25,065 nt of DNA from JBGSPL01 sp964511435 (GTDB lineage: Bacteria; Patescibacteriota; CPR2; UBA1875; CAIMLA01). The stretch spans positions 1-25,065 of the forward strand of contig CAZEFH010000009.1 in assembly GCA_964511435.1 (NCBI GenBank). Reading direction: 5' to 3'. Shown here in pieces: positions 1-7,646 of this stretch. Under the pieces are notes generated by a model that did no database searches, was not told the origin of the DNA, and saw only the letters and a program-made list of their open reading frames with translations. The position numbers were made by a program, and so were the translations under genes. How positions within the stretch are numbered: position 1 is the stretch's first letter; each line of letters starts with the position of its first letter.

Positions 1-561
1 GAGTATGATCGCGCAATGAAAGCTTATCTTAAGGAAATTGACTTTCCGGACCTCGGCCGAGCCTGGGAAATAGTTCAAAATCCAGGATTCGAACCGGGGT
101 ATCGGATGCGTTTCTCGAAAGTTGCGCTTGCAATCCAGATGCAAAAAGTCAACATTTTCAATGAAGCTAAAAACGAAAAGGGAAGTGCCCTTACCGATAA
201 CGAACTGGCCGACTTGAAAGAGCGTATCGAATACGCACAAAAATGGCTCGAAAAATATGCACCAGTTGATTATATTTTCAGGGTTCTCGATGTTACTCCG
301 AAACTAAATCTAAGTGTAAGTCAGCAACAATTTCTCTCCACCCTTCTAAAAGAGTACTCGGAGACCGAAAACTGGAACGGTGAGAATCTACATGGCAAGA
401 TTCATGAAATCAAAAAAGAGCAGGGTATTCCTGCAAAAGAAGCCTTTTCTGCCATTTACCAGGCCTTCTTGGGTAAGGATTCCGGGCCACAAGCTGGCTG
501 GCTGCTGGCCTCACTTGATCGAAAGCTTGTTCAAACCAGACTTACAGAAGCCTCAAAATAG
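1..561 (+). CDS. lysS: Class I lysyl-tRNA synthetase, C-terminal part (5' truncated)
   Basis: This is the end of a class I (archaeal-type) lysyl-tRNA synthetase, which charges tRNA-Lys in the cytoplasm. The frame is open from base 1, so the Met at 16 is internal and the catalytic Rossmann domain with its HIGH and KMSKS motifs lies outside the window. What remains is the alpha-helical anticodon-binding end, about 186 codons. The closing segment around 'AIYQAFLGKDSGPQAGWLLASLD' positions 143-166 (counted from the Met at 16) matches the conserved end of class I LysRS, where the Lys-Asp-x-Gly-Pro-x-Ala-Gly-x-x-Leu pattern is typical. Class I LysRS is standard in archaea and patchy in bacteria, including several Patescibacteria. 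It is followed after 34 bases by serS. No hairpin lies between them, but a TATAAT box does. Confidence 0.85.
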   Translation, partial: EYDRAMKAYLKEIDFPDLGRAWEIVQNPGFEPGYRMRFSKVALAIQMQKVNIFNEAKNEKGSALTDNELADLKERIEYAQKWLEKYAPVDYIFRVLDVTPKLNLSVSQQQFLSTLLKEYSETENWNGENLHGKIHEIKKEQGIPAKEAFSAIYQAFLGKDSGPQAGWLLASLDRKLVQTRLTEASK

Positions 562-572
562 TCTCAAAGTGC

Positions 573-590
573 TATAATTGACTTAGGAGA
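573..590 (+). promoter_or_regulatory. -10 box and ribosome binding site of serS
   Basis: A perfect TATAAT lies at 573-578, and AGGAGA at 585-590 is 5 nt before the serS ATG. No good -35 is seen 17 nt upstream. If the -10 is used, the transcript starts almost at the Shine-Dalgarno sequence. Read-through from lysS is equally possible because there is no terminator between the genes. Confidence 0.5.
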
Positions 591-595
591 ATCAT

Positions 596-1855
596 ATGCT
601 AGACATTAAATATATTCGTGAACATGTCGAAGAAATCAAGACTAATACAAAAAACCGTTTAGCTTCTGTTGATATTGACCAGCTAATCAAACTAGACCAA
701 AAGAGACTTGAACTAATAGCAAAAGTAGATGACCTACGTAGTAAGTTGAATCTCAAAGGAAAACCATCAGCGGCTGAGCTTACTAATCTCAAAACTATCA
801 AAGACCAGGAAGACAAGTTTTCCGAAGAGCTTCGCAAAACTGAGACTGATTTGAGAGAATTGCTACTCAAAGTCCCTAACTCTACCCATCCAAACGTCAA
901 AGTTAGTGATGATGAGAATGATAACCCTGTTTTAGAAGTAGTTGGAGAAGTTACCAAGTTTAGTTTCGAGCCGAAAGACCATGTTGAACTGGCGGAAAAA
1001 CTTGATTTAATTGATTTTGAACGTGCCGCAAAAGTAGTTGGTGCTAAGTTTTACTATCTCAAGAATGAACTTGCACTACTTGAATTTGCCTTAATCCAAT
1101 ATGCCCTTGAAGTTGTAACCAAACATGGGTTTACCCCTTTTTCTACGCCAGACCTTGCTAAACAAGAGGTTCTTGAAGGTCTTGGCTTTAGTCCACGCGG
1201 TGAGTCAACTCAAGTTTATAATGTTAACGATACTGATCTCTGCCTGATTGGTACCGCAGAAATCGCCATGGGTGGCTACCATATGAACGAGACTCTTGTC
1301 GAAGCTGATTTACCAAAGAGATATGTCGCCGTTTCTCACTGTTTCCGGACAGAAGCAGGATCTTACTCAAAGTATGCCAAAGGTATCTTTCGCGTTCATC
1401 AGTTTACTAAGATTGAAATGTTTCAATATGTTTTACCAGAAAACGCCGAGGAAGCGCATAAAGAACTTCTAGAGATTGAAAAAGAGATTTATAAAGGGTT
1501 AGAGATTCCTTTCCGAGTTATCGACCACTGCACAGCCGACCTAGGTGCTCCTGCCTACCGTACGTTTGACCTAGAGGCCTGGATGCCTGGGAAGCCAAAT
1601 CGTGATGGAAGTATGGGAGATTGGGCCGAAATTACTTCAACCTCAAACTGTACTGACTATCAATCCCGTGCTTTAAACATTAAATACAAAAGCGCTGAGG
1701 GGAAGAAGAACCTTGTTTATATGCTAAACGGTACTGCAATTGCGATATCGCGTACCCTTATTGCAATCATGGAAAATAATCAGCAACCCGACGGAAGTAT
1801 CAAAATACCAAAAGTATTACAGAAGTGGGTGGGCAAAGAAGTAATTACAAGATAG
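596..1855 (+). CDS. serS: Seryl-tRNA synthetase
   Basis: SerRS joins serine to tRNA-Ser (and is the first step for tRNA-Sec where present). The protein is 419 residues, normal for bacterial SerRS. Residues 1-105 form the N-terminal antiparallel coiled-coil arm that grips the long variable arm of tRNA-Ser. The class II catalytic core follows. TAEIA near 220 and the motif 2 loop with FRTEAGS near 250-257 bind ATP and serine. A TSTSNCTDYQSR stretch lies near 345-356. Motif 3 is in the C-terminal LNGTAIAISRTLIAIMEN region. The ATG at 596 has AGGAGA 5 nt upstream. The stop overlaps the ribosome binding site of the next gene, so serS, the hibernation factor and secA are probably one message. Confidence 0.97.
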   Translation: MLDIKYIREHVEEIKTNTKNRLASVDIDQLIKLDQKRLELIAKVDDLRSKLNLKGKPSAAELTNLKTIKDQEDKFSEELRKTETDLRELLLKVPNSTHPNVKVSDDENDNPVLEVVGEVTKFSFEPKDHVELAEKLDLIDFERAAKVVGAKFYYLKNELALLEFALIQYALEVVTKHGFTPFSTPDLAKQEVLEGLGFSPRGESTQVYNVNDTDLCLIGTAEIAMGGYHMNETLVEADLPKRYVAVSHCFRTEAGSYSKYAKGIFRVHQFTKIEMFQYVLPENAEEAHKELLEIEKEIYKGLEIPFRVIDHCTADLGAPAYRTFDLEAWMPGKPNRDGSMGDWAEITSTSNCTDYQSRALNIKYKSAEGKKNLVYMLNGTAIAISRTLIAIMENNQQPDGSIKIPKVLQKWVGKEVITR

Positions 1856-1864
1856 GAGGCAATG

Positions 1865-2230
1865 ATGAAAATTACGATTACAGGTCACGAGACAGTTCTG
1901 ACTCCTGAACTAAAAAAATACATCGAGAAAAAGTTCAATAAACTCTGCAAGACATATAAACAGATTCTATCTGCTGAAGTAATAGTCGAAGAAGGCGCAA
2001 AAAAGACCGCGAAAAAGATTGCCACAGCGAAAGCGACTATTAAAGTTGCTGGTCCCGACGTAACAGCTGAGGCCACAGAAAGAACTATCTTTGCCGCTGT
2101 AGACGAACTCGAGCGTAAACTCATGCGACAACTCGAAAAAATTAAGTCTACACACGACCCGAAAAAGTCACGTTTTCTTCGTGGTAAGAACATTCTACGC
2201 AAGATTCTGAAGCGGGAGAGTCAGCAGTAA
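1865..2230 (+). CDS. hpf: Ribosome hibernation promoting factor (HPF/RaiA family)
   Basis: A small protein of about 121 residues that binds the 30S decoding region and silences idle ribosomes. The N-terminal 95 residues fit the HPF/YfiA fold: the opening MKITITGHE strand, helix TPELKKYIEKKFNKL, and late helix AVDELERKLMRQLEKIK. It lacks the C-terminal dimerisation domain of long HPF. Instead it ends in a short basic tail rich in Lys and Arg (residues ~95-121), suited to rRNA contact. Two Met codons open the frame (1862 and 1865). I chose the second because AGGAGG at 1854-1859 then sits 5 nt away. Its TAA overlaps the ATG of secA (TAATG), and this hpf-secA pairing is common in Gram-positive bacteria. 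Confidence 0.9.
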   Translation: MKITITGHETVLTPELKKYIEKKFNKLCKTYKQILSAEVIVEEGAKKTAKKIATAKATIKVAGPDVTAEATERTIFAAVDELERKLMRQLEKIKSTHDPKKSRFLRGKNILRKILKRESQQ

Positions 2231-4851
2231 TGTCAATTTTTTCCAAGCTTATCGGAGATCCCAATGCCCGCAAGGTATCTGGACTTAATAAATATGTCGA
2301 TGAAACTAACTCCCTCGAAGAGAGTGTAAAAAAGCTCAGCGACCAAAAGATAAAAGCTAGAGTTTCAGAGATTAGAGCCGAGATAGAAAAGAAGCTTGTT
2401 GCGGCAAAGCCAAAAGAAGACGATAAGGAGTCAACTAGGCAAGTCGAACAAGATATCCTAGAACCCTATATAGGCGAAGTATTTGCCCTAGCCAGGGAGA
2501 TGTCTCTACGAGTGCTCGGAATGCGTCACTTCGACGTTCAAATCATCGGTGGACTAGTGCTACACGAGGGTAATATCTCAGAAATGATGACTGGTGAAGG
2601 CAAAACACTAGTCGCAACCCTACCGGCGATCCTCAATGCTCTTACTGGCAATGGCGTGCACGTTGTGACAGTTAATGATTATCTCGCCAGGCGTGACGCC
2701 GGCTGGATGGGAAAACTCTATCACTCTCTCGGCCTATCAGTGGGAGTAATTATCCATGAGGCTGCATATATCTATGACCCAGGATACGAAAACGAGAATG
2801 TTCTTGATGAGACTACTGAGAACTTACGCCCAGTTACGCGCAAAGAGGCTTATGAAGCTGATATTACTTATGGTACAAATAACGAGTACGGTTTTGATTA
2901 TCTACGTGACAACATGGTACAGGATGCTTCGCAAATGGTACAACGGCCACTTCACTTTGCTATTGTCGATGAAGTTGACTCTATCCTGATTGATGAAGCT
3001 AGGACACCACTAATTATTTCGGCACCAGCCGAAGAAAGTACGGATAAATACTCTCAAATTGACCATCTTGTGAAGCAGCTAAATGCGAGCACCGACTACA
3101 CGATTGATGAAAAACAAAAGGCTGTATCTCTTACAGATGGCGGTATAGCACATATGGAGCGGCTGCTAGGAGTAGATAATATCTACGAAGAATATGGCAT
3201 CGAGAATGTCCACCATATCGAACAAGCTCTGAAGGCAAATGTACTTTTCAAGATTGATAAAGACTATGTTGTACGTGACGGTGAAATCGTTATCGTAGAT
3301 GAGTTTACAGGACGACTAATGTTTGGCCGTCGTTACAGTGAGGGCCTTCACCAAGCGATTGAAGCCAAGGAGGGTGTAACTGTCAATCGTGAATCACTGA
3401 CGCTTGCCACCATTTCTTTTCAAAACTACTTTCGTCTCTATGTAAAACTATCTGGTATGACAGGTACAGCCGCGACAGAAGCAGAAGAATTTGCCAAGAT
3501 TTACAAGCTTGAAGTGATCAAAATACCAACAAATAGGCAAAATATTCGCGTCGATGAAGCTGACCTTATCTACAAGAACGAACGTGGTAAGTTTATGGCG
3601 ATTGTAAATGATATCAAAGAGCGCCAAGAAAAAGGTCAGCCAGTTCTGGTTGGCACGGTTAGTATCGAAAAAAATGAGCTGTTATCTGACCTTTTGAAAC
3701 GTAATGGCGTAAAACATGAGGTACTAAACGCCAAAAACCACGAAAAAGAGGCAATGATTATCAAGAATGCAGGGCAGAAAGGGGCTGTTACTGTTGCGAC
3801 AAATATGGCGGGGCGTGGTACTGACATTGTACTTGGTGAAGGCGTTGCCACCCTCGGTGGCCTACACGTAATCGGGACTGAGAGGCACGAGTCGAGACGT
3901 ATCGATAACCAGCTCCGTGGACGTTGTGGTCGTCAAGGTGACCCCGGCTCGACCCAGTTCTTTGTTTCGCTTGATGATGACTTGATGAGAATCTTTGGCA
4001 GCGAACGAGTAGGGACTATCATGGAAAGGCTGGGGCTTCCTGAAGATCAGCCTATTCAACATGGCATGATTACTAAGTCACTAGAATCCGCTCAACGTAA
4101 GGTAGAAGGACATAACTTTGACATTCGCAAACACCTCGTTGAGTACGATGATGTAATGAACAAACAGCGCACCTACATTTACAAACTGCGCTCACAGATA
4201 CTGACGGGAGAAAGTCTTAAGGACAATTATCTTGAAATACTAGAAGCGGAGTCTGAGAGACTAGTAAATGCCAATGTTCACGCTGAGACGGGTGAAATCA
4301 TTGAAGAAGACCTCGCGAAAGCTATGGAAAATATCCTCGGTAGCAAGGTCCAGTTTGATAAAAAAACCTTACTAGGGTCTCATAGTGAGCTCACAGAGGC
4401 AATCCAGGCCGTGTTTGTTACTGCATACGAAGACAAAGAGAAGCGAATTGGGAGTGACTTAATGCGCATTCTTGAAAGGGCACTCTACCTTCGTACAATC
4501 GACATGCTCTGGATTGATCACCTGGATGCCATCGATCACCTTCGTGAAGGTATCGGACTTCGTGGCTATGGTCAAAAAGATCCACTGATTGAATACAAAA
4601 ATGAGTCTTACCGCATGTTCAAAACACTTCTGGGTGCCATAGATGCCGAGATAATTAATCTTATTTATAAGGTTGAAATATCTGCTGCTGCAACAGCCCC
4701 GGAAACCCGCGTCACCAAGATGGCCGAACAAGCCAAAGGCAATGAAGCAAAAGACAAGTCCCAGGCGGAAAAGGGGAAGAAAACTGTCGGACGAAATGAT
4801 CTTTGCCCTTGCGGAAGTGGTAAGAAATACAAGAAATGTTGCGGTAAATAA
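2230..4851 (+). CDS. secA: Protein translocase ATPase SecA
   Basis: SecA is the cytoplasmic motor that pushes unfolded preproteins through SecYEG. The protein has 873 residues, the full family length. Visible parts in order: Walker A TGEGKT at 121-126; TVNDYLARRDAGWMG just after; Walker B/DEAD-type VDEVDSILIDEARTPLI from about 246; the preprotein cross-linking region (~230-370); LSGMTGTA near 415; TNMAGRGTDI and the arginine-finger region HESRRIDNQLRGRCGRQGD near 560; the helical scaffold; and a C-terminal Cys-rich zinc tail CPCGSGKKYKKCC that binds SecB or ribosomes in other bacteria. Its start overlaps the hpf stop and its stop overlaps the next start (TAATG both times), so translation is probably coupled. 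It serves the exported proteins seen later in the window. Confidence 0.98.
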   Translation: MSIFSKLIGDPNARKVSGLNKYVDETNSLEESVKKLSDQKIKARVSEIRAEIEKKLVAAKPKEDDKESTRQVEQDILEPYIGEVFALAREMSLRVLGMRHFDVQIIGGLVLHEGNISEMMTGEGKTLVATLPAILNALTGNGVHVVTVNDYLARRDAGWMGKLYHSLGLSVGVIIHEAAYIYDPGYENENVLDETTENLRPVTRKEAYEADITYGTNNEYGFDYLRDNMVQDASQMVQRPLHFAIVDEVDSILIDEARTPLIISAPAEESTDKYSQIDHLVKQLNASTDYTIDEKQKAVSLTDGGIAHMERLLGVDNIYEEYGIENVHHIEQALKANVLFKIDKDYVVRDGEIVIVDEFTGRLMFGRRYSEGLHQAIEAKEGVTVNRESLTLATISFQNYFRLYVKLSGMTGTAATEAEEFAKIYKLEVIKIPTNRQNIRVDEADLIYKNERGKFMAIVNDIKERQEKGQPVLVGTVSIEKNELLSDLLKRNGVKHEVLNAKNHEKEAMIIKNAGQKGAVTVATNMAGRGTDIVLGEGVATLGGLHVIGTERHESRRIDNQLRGRCGRQGDPGSTQFFVSLDDDLMRIFGSERVGTIMERLGLPEDQPIQHGMITKSLESAQRKVEGHNFDIRKHLVEYDDVMNKQRTYIYKLRSQILTGESLKDNYLEILEAESERLVNANVHAETGEIIEEDLAKAMENILGSKVQFDKKTLLGSHSELTEAIQAVFVTAYEDKEKRIGSDLMRILERALYLRTIDMLWIDHLDAIDHLREGIGLRGYGQKDPLIEYKNESYRMFKTLLGAIDAEIINLIYKVEISAAATAPETRVTKMAEQAKGNEAKDKSQAEKGKKTVGRNDLCPCGSGKKYKKCCGK

Positions 4852-5405
4852 TGGCAAATCAGGAGGGCGCACTAAAAGTTATCGACAAACTGGGGCTAGC
4901 CAAGTTACTTAATGATGTAGGCGAGGCTCATCTTGTGGGTAATGCTGCTCTCGGTACTACCGTAAAACCAGACATCGACTATCTAGTATACCTTGATAGG
5001 AATGGATGGGCTGATGTGGTATCTAACTTAAAATCAAAGTTTTCTGAGCTCGGAGTCAATAGTTATGAAGAGCGCCTACTCAAGGAGAGCGACAAATATC
5101 TTATCACTTTCCATTATCAGGAAGGGGATACGGAGTGGTCGATCGATATAACTCTTTCTGATAAAACTGGAGACTATTTGACCGACTCATATCAGTTTTA
5201 CCTAGACTTTCATGAGAAGTTTACCCCAGAGGTAGTTGCTCGCATTATCCCACTCAAGGAACACTTCTATCAGAAGGGGATGCTCAGAAATAGTATGTCA
5301 TACTTTATCTACCGAGCCGTTATCGACGAAGGCGCAACTAGCGTGAATGATATCTACGATTACCTTGAAAGGAATAAGATTTACCTCGGGAGATTCAAGA
5401 AATGA
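4851..5405 (+). CDS. Putative nucleotidyltransferase-fold protein
   Basis: A cytoplasmic protein of 184 residues. Residues 28-45 (GNAALGTTVKPDIDYLVY) look like the GS-x(n)-DxD signature of the polymerase-beta nucleotidyltransferase fold. A later ...WSIDIT (residues ~103-108) could supply the third metal-binding acidic residue. The first motif has Asn instead of Ser (GN rather than GS). The second half is helical. The substrate cannot be told; relatives include minimal nucleotidyltransferases and aminoglycoside-type transferases. Translation starts in the secA stop (TAATG), and the end overlaps the next gene by ATGA, so it belongs to the secA run. The family call rests on motif pattern only. 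Confidence 0.55.
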   Translation: MANQEGALKVIDKLGLAKLLNDVGEAHLVGNAALGTTVKPDIDYLVYLDRNGWADVVSNLKSKFSELGVNSYEERLLKESDKYLITFHYQEGDTEWSIDITLSDKTGDYLTDSYQFYLDFHEKFTPEVVARIIPLKEHFYQKGMLRNSMSYFIYRAVIDEGATSVNDIYDYLERNKIYLGRFKK

Positions 5406-6082
5406 TCAAGGCGGTTTTTTTTGACGCTATCAAAACCCTTTTTGCACCATATCCGACGGAGATTGGTCTATATCAGAAGGTAATTAAGGACATCTTGGAT
5501 AAAGATATCCCGGCCGACGTTCTGGGCCCAATATTAGAAACCGCAATGGCAGAGACAGAGAAACTCGACAGCGTAAAGTCAAATTCGATGCAGCAGTGGT
5601 CGTATTATCCAGCTAAGGTTGCAGAGATGATAGGCTGCCCCAAGGATGCATGTGAAGATGTAGGAGAACAACTCCGTTACGAAACCTGGGGTAATTACCA
5701 CAATTACCGCCTCTACGATGATGTAGTACCAGCGATTAAGCTCGTGAAGGATCGTAGACTCTATATCGCCTGTGTTTCCAATGAAGATGGCTGGCTGGGA
5801 GACTTCTTTAAGCATTTTGAGATAGATGGTGATTTTTCGTATATTCTTACCTCTGATGAGGCCGGGGTAGAGAAGCCAAATCCTGCTATTTTCGAACGCG
5901 CGCTCTCAGAAACAGGATTTAAGCCGCATGAAGTGCTATTTGTCGGAGATTCGCTGATTAGTGACTATTTCGGCGCCGCTGCGGTGGGAATGAAGTCAGT
6001 TCTTATTGACCGAGGACACAAAACCGACGATGATAGTATAGTTAAAATTGATGACCTAAGAAAAATAGGGGAATATCTATGA
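5402..6082 (+). CDS. HAD-superfamily hydrolase with altered motif I
   Basis: A 226-residue haloacid-dehalogenase-type hydrolase, probably a phosphatase acting on a small phosphorylated metabolite. Four HAD motifs can be placed. Motif I holds the nucleophile Asp8 (FFDAIKTL). Motif II is Ser126 in ACVSNED. Motif III is Lys158 in EKPNPAIFERAL. Motif IV is GDSLISD with Asp183 and Asp188. The helical cap is inserted between motifs I and II (C1 type). Motif I lacks the second Asp (Asp-x-Asp) that acts as acid/base in phosphatases; Ile10 stands there. Haloacid dehalogenases also lack it (Asp-Ala-Tyr-Gly-Thr), so a non-phosphatase activity is possible. ATGA overlaps join it to both neighbours. Confidence 0.8.
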   Translation: MIKAVFFDAIKTLFAPYPTEIGLYQKVIKDILDKDIPADVLGPILETAMAETEKLDSVKSNSMQQWSYYPAKVAEMIGCPKDACEDVGEQLRYETWGNYHNYRLYDDVVPAIKLVKDRRLYIACVSNEDGWLGDFFKHFEIDGDFSYILTSDEAGVEKPNPAIFERALSETGFKPHEVLFVGDSLISDYFGAAAVGMKSVLIDRGHKTDDDSIVKIDDLRKIGEYL

Positions 6083-6774
6083 TTCAACCACCACTTATAT
6101 CAGTCGTCCTTACATCTGGGTTTGTTGACAGCTTCAACCCCTGTGCCATATCCCTGCTTCTTATCTACATTTCTTTGATGTTTACCCTAAAAAAAGACCG
6201 CAAAGATATTATGGCGTTTGCTGCCGCTTATATCATTTCGATTTACGTTACATATTTTTTGATTGGAGTGAGTGGGCTCAAGCTACTCGACTTCATGCGA
6301 GCTGCTAGCCTACCAATGCCAAATCTCGTTGCCAAGATTGGAGCAGGCCTAGTGTTCTTCTTTGGTGTCATGAATATCAAAGAGTATTTCTTTCCGGGGT
6401 CACCGTTCAGTATTCGTATCCCTCTCAAAGTAAGGGGATATGTCAGTAAATATGCCTACGAAGCCACCATCACCTCAGCAATCGTGGTGGGCTTTCTGAT
6501 CGGCGTATATGAGTTCCCATGCTCCGGAGCGATCTATCTTGCTATCATTAGTCTCATCCACACTAAGGTGAACTTTTTTACCGGTATCAGTTATCTACTG
6601 CTTTACAACCTGATGTTTGTTCTGCCTCTGCTTGCGATATTCGCCCTGGCTACGAACAAACTTACGACCGAGAAGTGGATCAACCTCCAGGAGAAGCACG
6701 GCCGCAAGCTACATCTTTTCCTCGCTATCGTGATGCTCGCACTTGGTGCTATCATCCTCCTCATTACCAAATAA
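6079..6774 (+). CDS. CcdA/DsbD-like thiol-disulfide transmembrane protein
   Basis: An integral membrane protein of 231 residues with about six hydrophobic spans. It carries the two signature cysteines of the CcdA/DsbD beta family: Cys22 in FNPCA within the first span and Cys148 in EFPCSG in the fourth. In this family the pair passes electrons from cytoplasmic thioredoxin to thiols outside the cell. No thioredoxin-like partner or cytochrome c assembly gene is in the window, so the acceptor is unknown. A role in managing disulfides of exported proteins is an inference; the surface protein at 7768 does have several cysteines. It overlaps the HAD gene by ATGA and is the last gene before the terminator at 6803. 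Confidence 0.8.
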   Translation: MIQPPLISVVLTSGFVDSFNPCAISLLLIYISLMFTLKKDRKDIMAFAAAYIISIYVTYFLIGVSGLKLLDFMRAASLPMPNLVAKIGAGLVFFFGVMNIKEYFFPGSPFSIRIPLKVRGYVSKYAYEATITSAIVVGFLIGVYEFPCSGAIYLAIISLIHTKVNFFTGISYLLLYNLMFVLPLLAIFALATNKLTTEKWINLQEKHGRKLHLFLAIVMLALGAIILLITK

Positions 6775-6787
6775 TTGACTTTGGTGC

Positions 6788-6825
6788 TATAATTTACTTA
6801 TTGAGAGGGTAAAACCTCTCTTTTT
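6788..6825 (+). terminator. Terminator of the lysS-ccdA run, directly preceded by a -10-like box
   Basis: GAGAGG at 6803-6808 pairs with CCTCTC at 6815-6820 around a 6-nt loop, followed by TTTTT at 6821-6825, a standard intrinsic terminator. A perfect TATAAT stands at 6788-6793, only 10 nt before the hairpin. No -35 at 17 nt is seen; TTGACT at 6775 is too close. Confidence 0.8.
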
Positions 6826-6859
6826 GTATCTATGATCCTCAAGCTGACTGAAAAAGTAC

Positions 6860-6888
6860 TTGACAAAGTATCTACTTTGTGATATATT
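6860..6888 (+). promoter_or_regulatory. Near-consensus promoter of the GC-rich gene
   Basis: TTGACA at 6860-6865, a 17-nt spacer, and TATATT at 6883-6888 preceded by TGA (6880-6882), which makes it an extended -10. The transcript should start near 6895. It is one of the strongest promoter matches in the window. An in-frame ATG at 6879 lies inside it and cannot be the start of the downstream protein. Confidence 0.8.
6863..6880. promoter_or_regulatory. Putative operator: 18-bp dyad between -35 and -10
   Basis: ACAAAGTA-TC-TACTTTGT is a perfect 8-bp inverted repeat with a 2-bp centre. It overlaps the last bases of the -35 box and fills the spacer up to the extended -10. A dyad in this place is typical of sites where a dimeric repressor, or a MerR-type activator, covers the promoter. 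No regulator gene lies next to it. Confidence 0.6.
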
Positions 6889-6894
6889 GTACAG

Positions 6895-7031
6895 TCAACT
6901 TGAAACGGGTACTACCCGACAAGCTGACAAGGCACCCATATTCTCTCCCTGTCGTCAATGACGTGGGAGTGTCATACACAGGCAACGTGGCCAGAGCGGT
7001 CACTAGGACCCCATGGAAGGGGGTGTCAGCC
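6895..7031 (+). promoter_or_regulatory. Structured 5' leader of the GC-rich gene
   Basis: About 137 nt lie between the expected transcript start and the ATG, much more than for most genes here. Small hairpins can be drawn: CGGGT/ACCCG (6906-6910 with 6914-6918), CTCCC/GGGAG (6945-6949 with 6965-6969), GTGT/ACAC (6969-6972 with 6976-6979), and ACCCC/GGGGT (7008-7012 with 7020-7024), the last covering the Shine-Dalgarno sequence. GCTGACA at 6923-6929 can pair with TGTCAGC at 7024-7030. The leader is GC-rich like the gene. No known riboswitch class was recognised. Confidence 0.5.
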
Positions 7032-7041
7032 ATGGCTGACA
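7024..7041. promoter_or_regulatory. 18-bp perfect palindrome centred on the start codon
   Basis: TGTCAGCCATGGCTGACA reads the same on both strands and contains the ATG at 7032. In RNA it would form a 7-bp stem (7024-7030 with 7035-7041) with the loop CAUG, so the AUG sits in the loop. The ribosome binding site AAGGGGG (7017-7023) touches the 5' side of the stem. As DNA it could instead be a protein-binding site. Confidence 0.6.
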
Positions 7042-7625
7042 ACGACACGACCCAGGCCGCTCCCGCGGCCACCCCGGAGCCCCAGGCTACGGTCGTTCCG
7101 CCCGCAGTCGCTCCGGCGGCTGTCAACCAGGAGGTCGTACCGAGCTGCGCAGACCGTGCAGCTACGGTTATCGGCCGAGTAGTCCTGTGGATTCTCGCAG
7201 GACTGGGAGCACTCCTTGCTCTCATCCTGGTGTGGATGGTCCTTTCCTGGGCATGGTTCCACATCGTGGTACCGTTCGCCCTCTGGACCAGCCGCCCGGT
7301 CGCAACCGCACCGGCTCCTGCTCGCTGCGACAACACCCCGACGGTCAACGTCGAGGTCAACGTCGAGCAGTCCCAGGCCCAGAGCCAGGGACAGAAGCAG
7401 AAGCAGAAGCAGGGCTGCGGCGGCAAGAAGCCCTCGAGCTCCTCGAAGAAGTCGTCTTCGTCTTCGACCAAGAAGACGACGAAGAAGTCGACCAAGAAGA
7501 AGTCGACGACGACCTCCGAGAACTGCTCCAACGGCGGCCAGGCTACCGGGAACACTCAGGACCAGGTTGGGACCGGGGCTAACGCCTCAACCCAGCTCGG
7601 CGAAGAGAACCTCCCGCCGCAGTAG
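7032..7625 (+). CDS. GC-rich gene: small single-span membrane protein with low-complexity tail, function unknown
   Basis: I do not recognise this 197-residue protein. Residues 1-45 are rich in Ala, Pro, Val and Gln. Residues ~46-85 are strongly hydrophobic with many Trp (one long or two short spans). Residues 100-112 alternate Val and Asn/Glu (NVEVNVE). Residues 113-127 are a Gln/Lys repeat, 135-163 a Ser/Lys/Thr block, and 166-197 a Gly/Asn/Gln tail. Cysteines are at 39, 99, 129 and 165. By hand count about four fifths of codons end in G or C, and every Lys is AAG, Gln CAG, Asn AAC and Asp GAC, unlike all other genes here. The ATG at 7032 is chosen over earlier in-frame codons because AAGGGGG lies 8 nt before it and the promoter ends at 6888. 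It lies alone under its own promoter, upstream of a surface-protein gene. An envelope role is likely but not shown. Confidence 0.75.
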   Translation: MADNDTTQAAPAATPEPQATVVPPAVAPAAVNQEVVPSCADRAATVIGRVVLWILAGLGALLALILVWMVLSWAWFHIVVPFALWTSRPVATAPAPARCDNTPTVNVEVNVEQSQAQSQGQKQKQKQGCGGKKPSSSSKKSSSSSTKKTTKKSTKKKSTTTSENCSNGGQATGNTQDQVGTGANASTQLGEENLPPQ

Positions 7626-7646
7626 TGTCGGGAAGTGGGTGCCTCC

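Noticed and set aside
6872..7555. Long open frame on the minus strand across the GC-rich island
   Set aside because: High GC content makes stop codons rare in all frames. This frame gives a Val/Phe/Glu and Arg/Ala-rich protein without a ribosome binding site, while the plus-strand frame has a promoter, a ribosome binding site and a clean membrane span.
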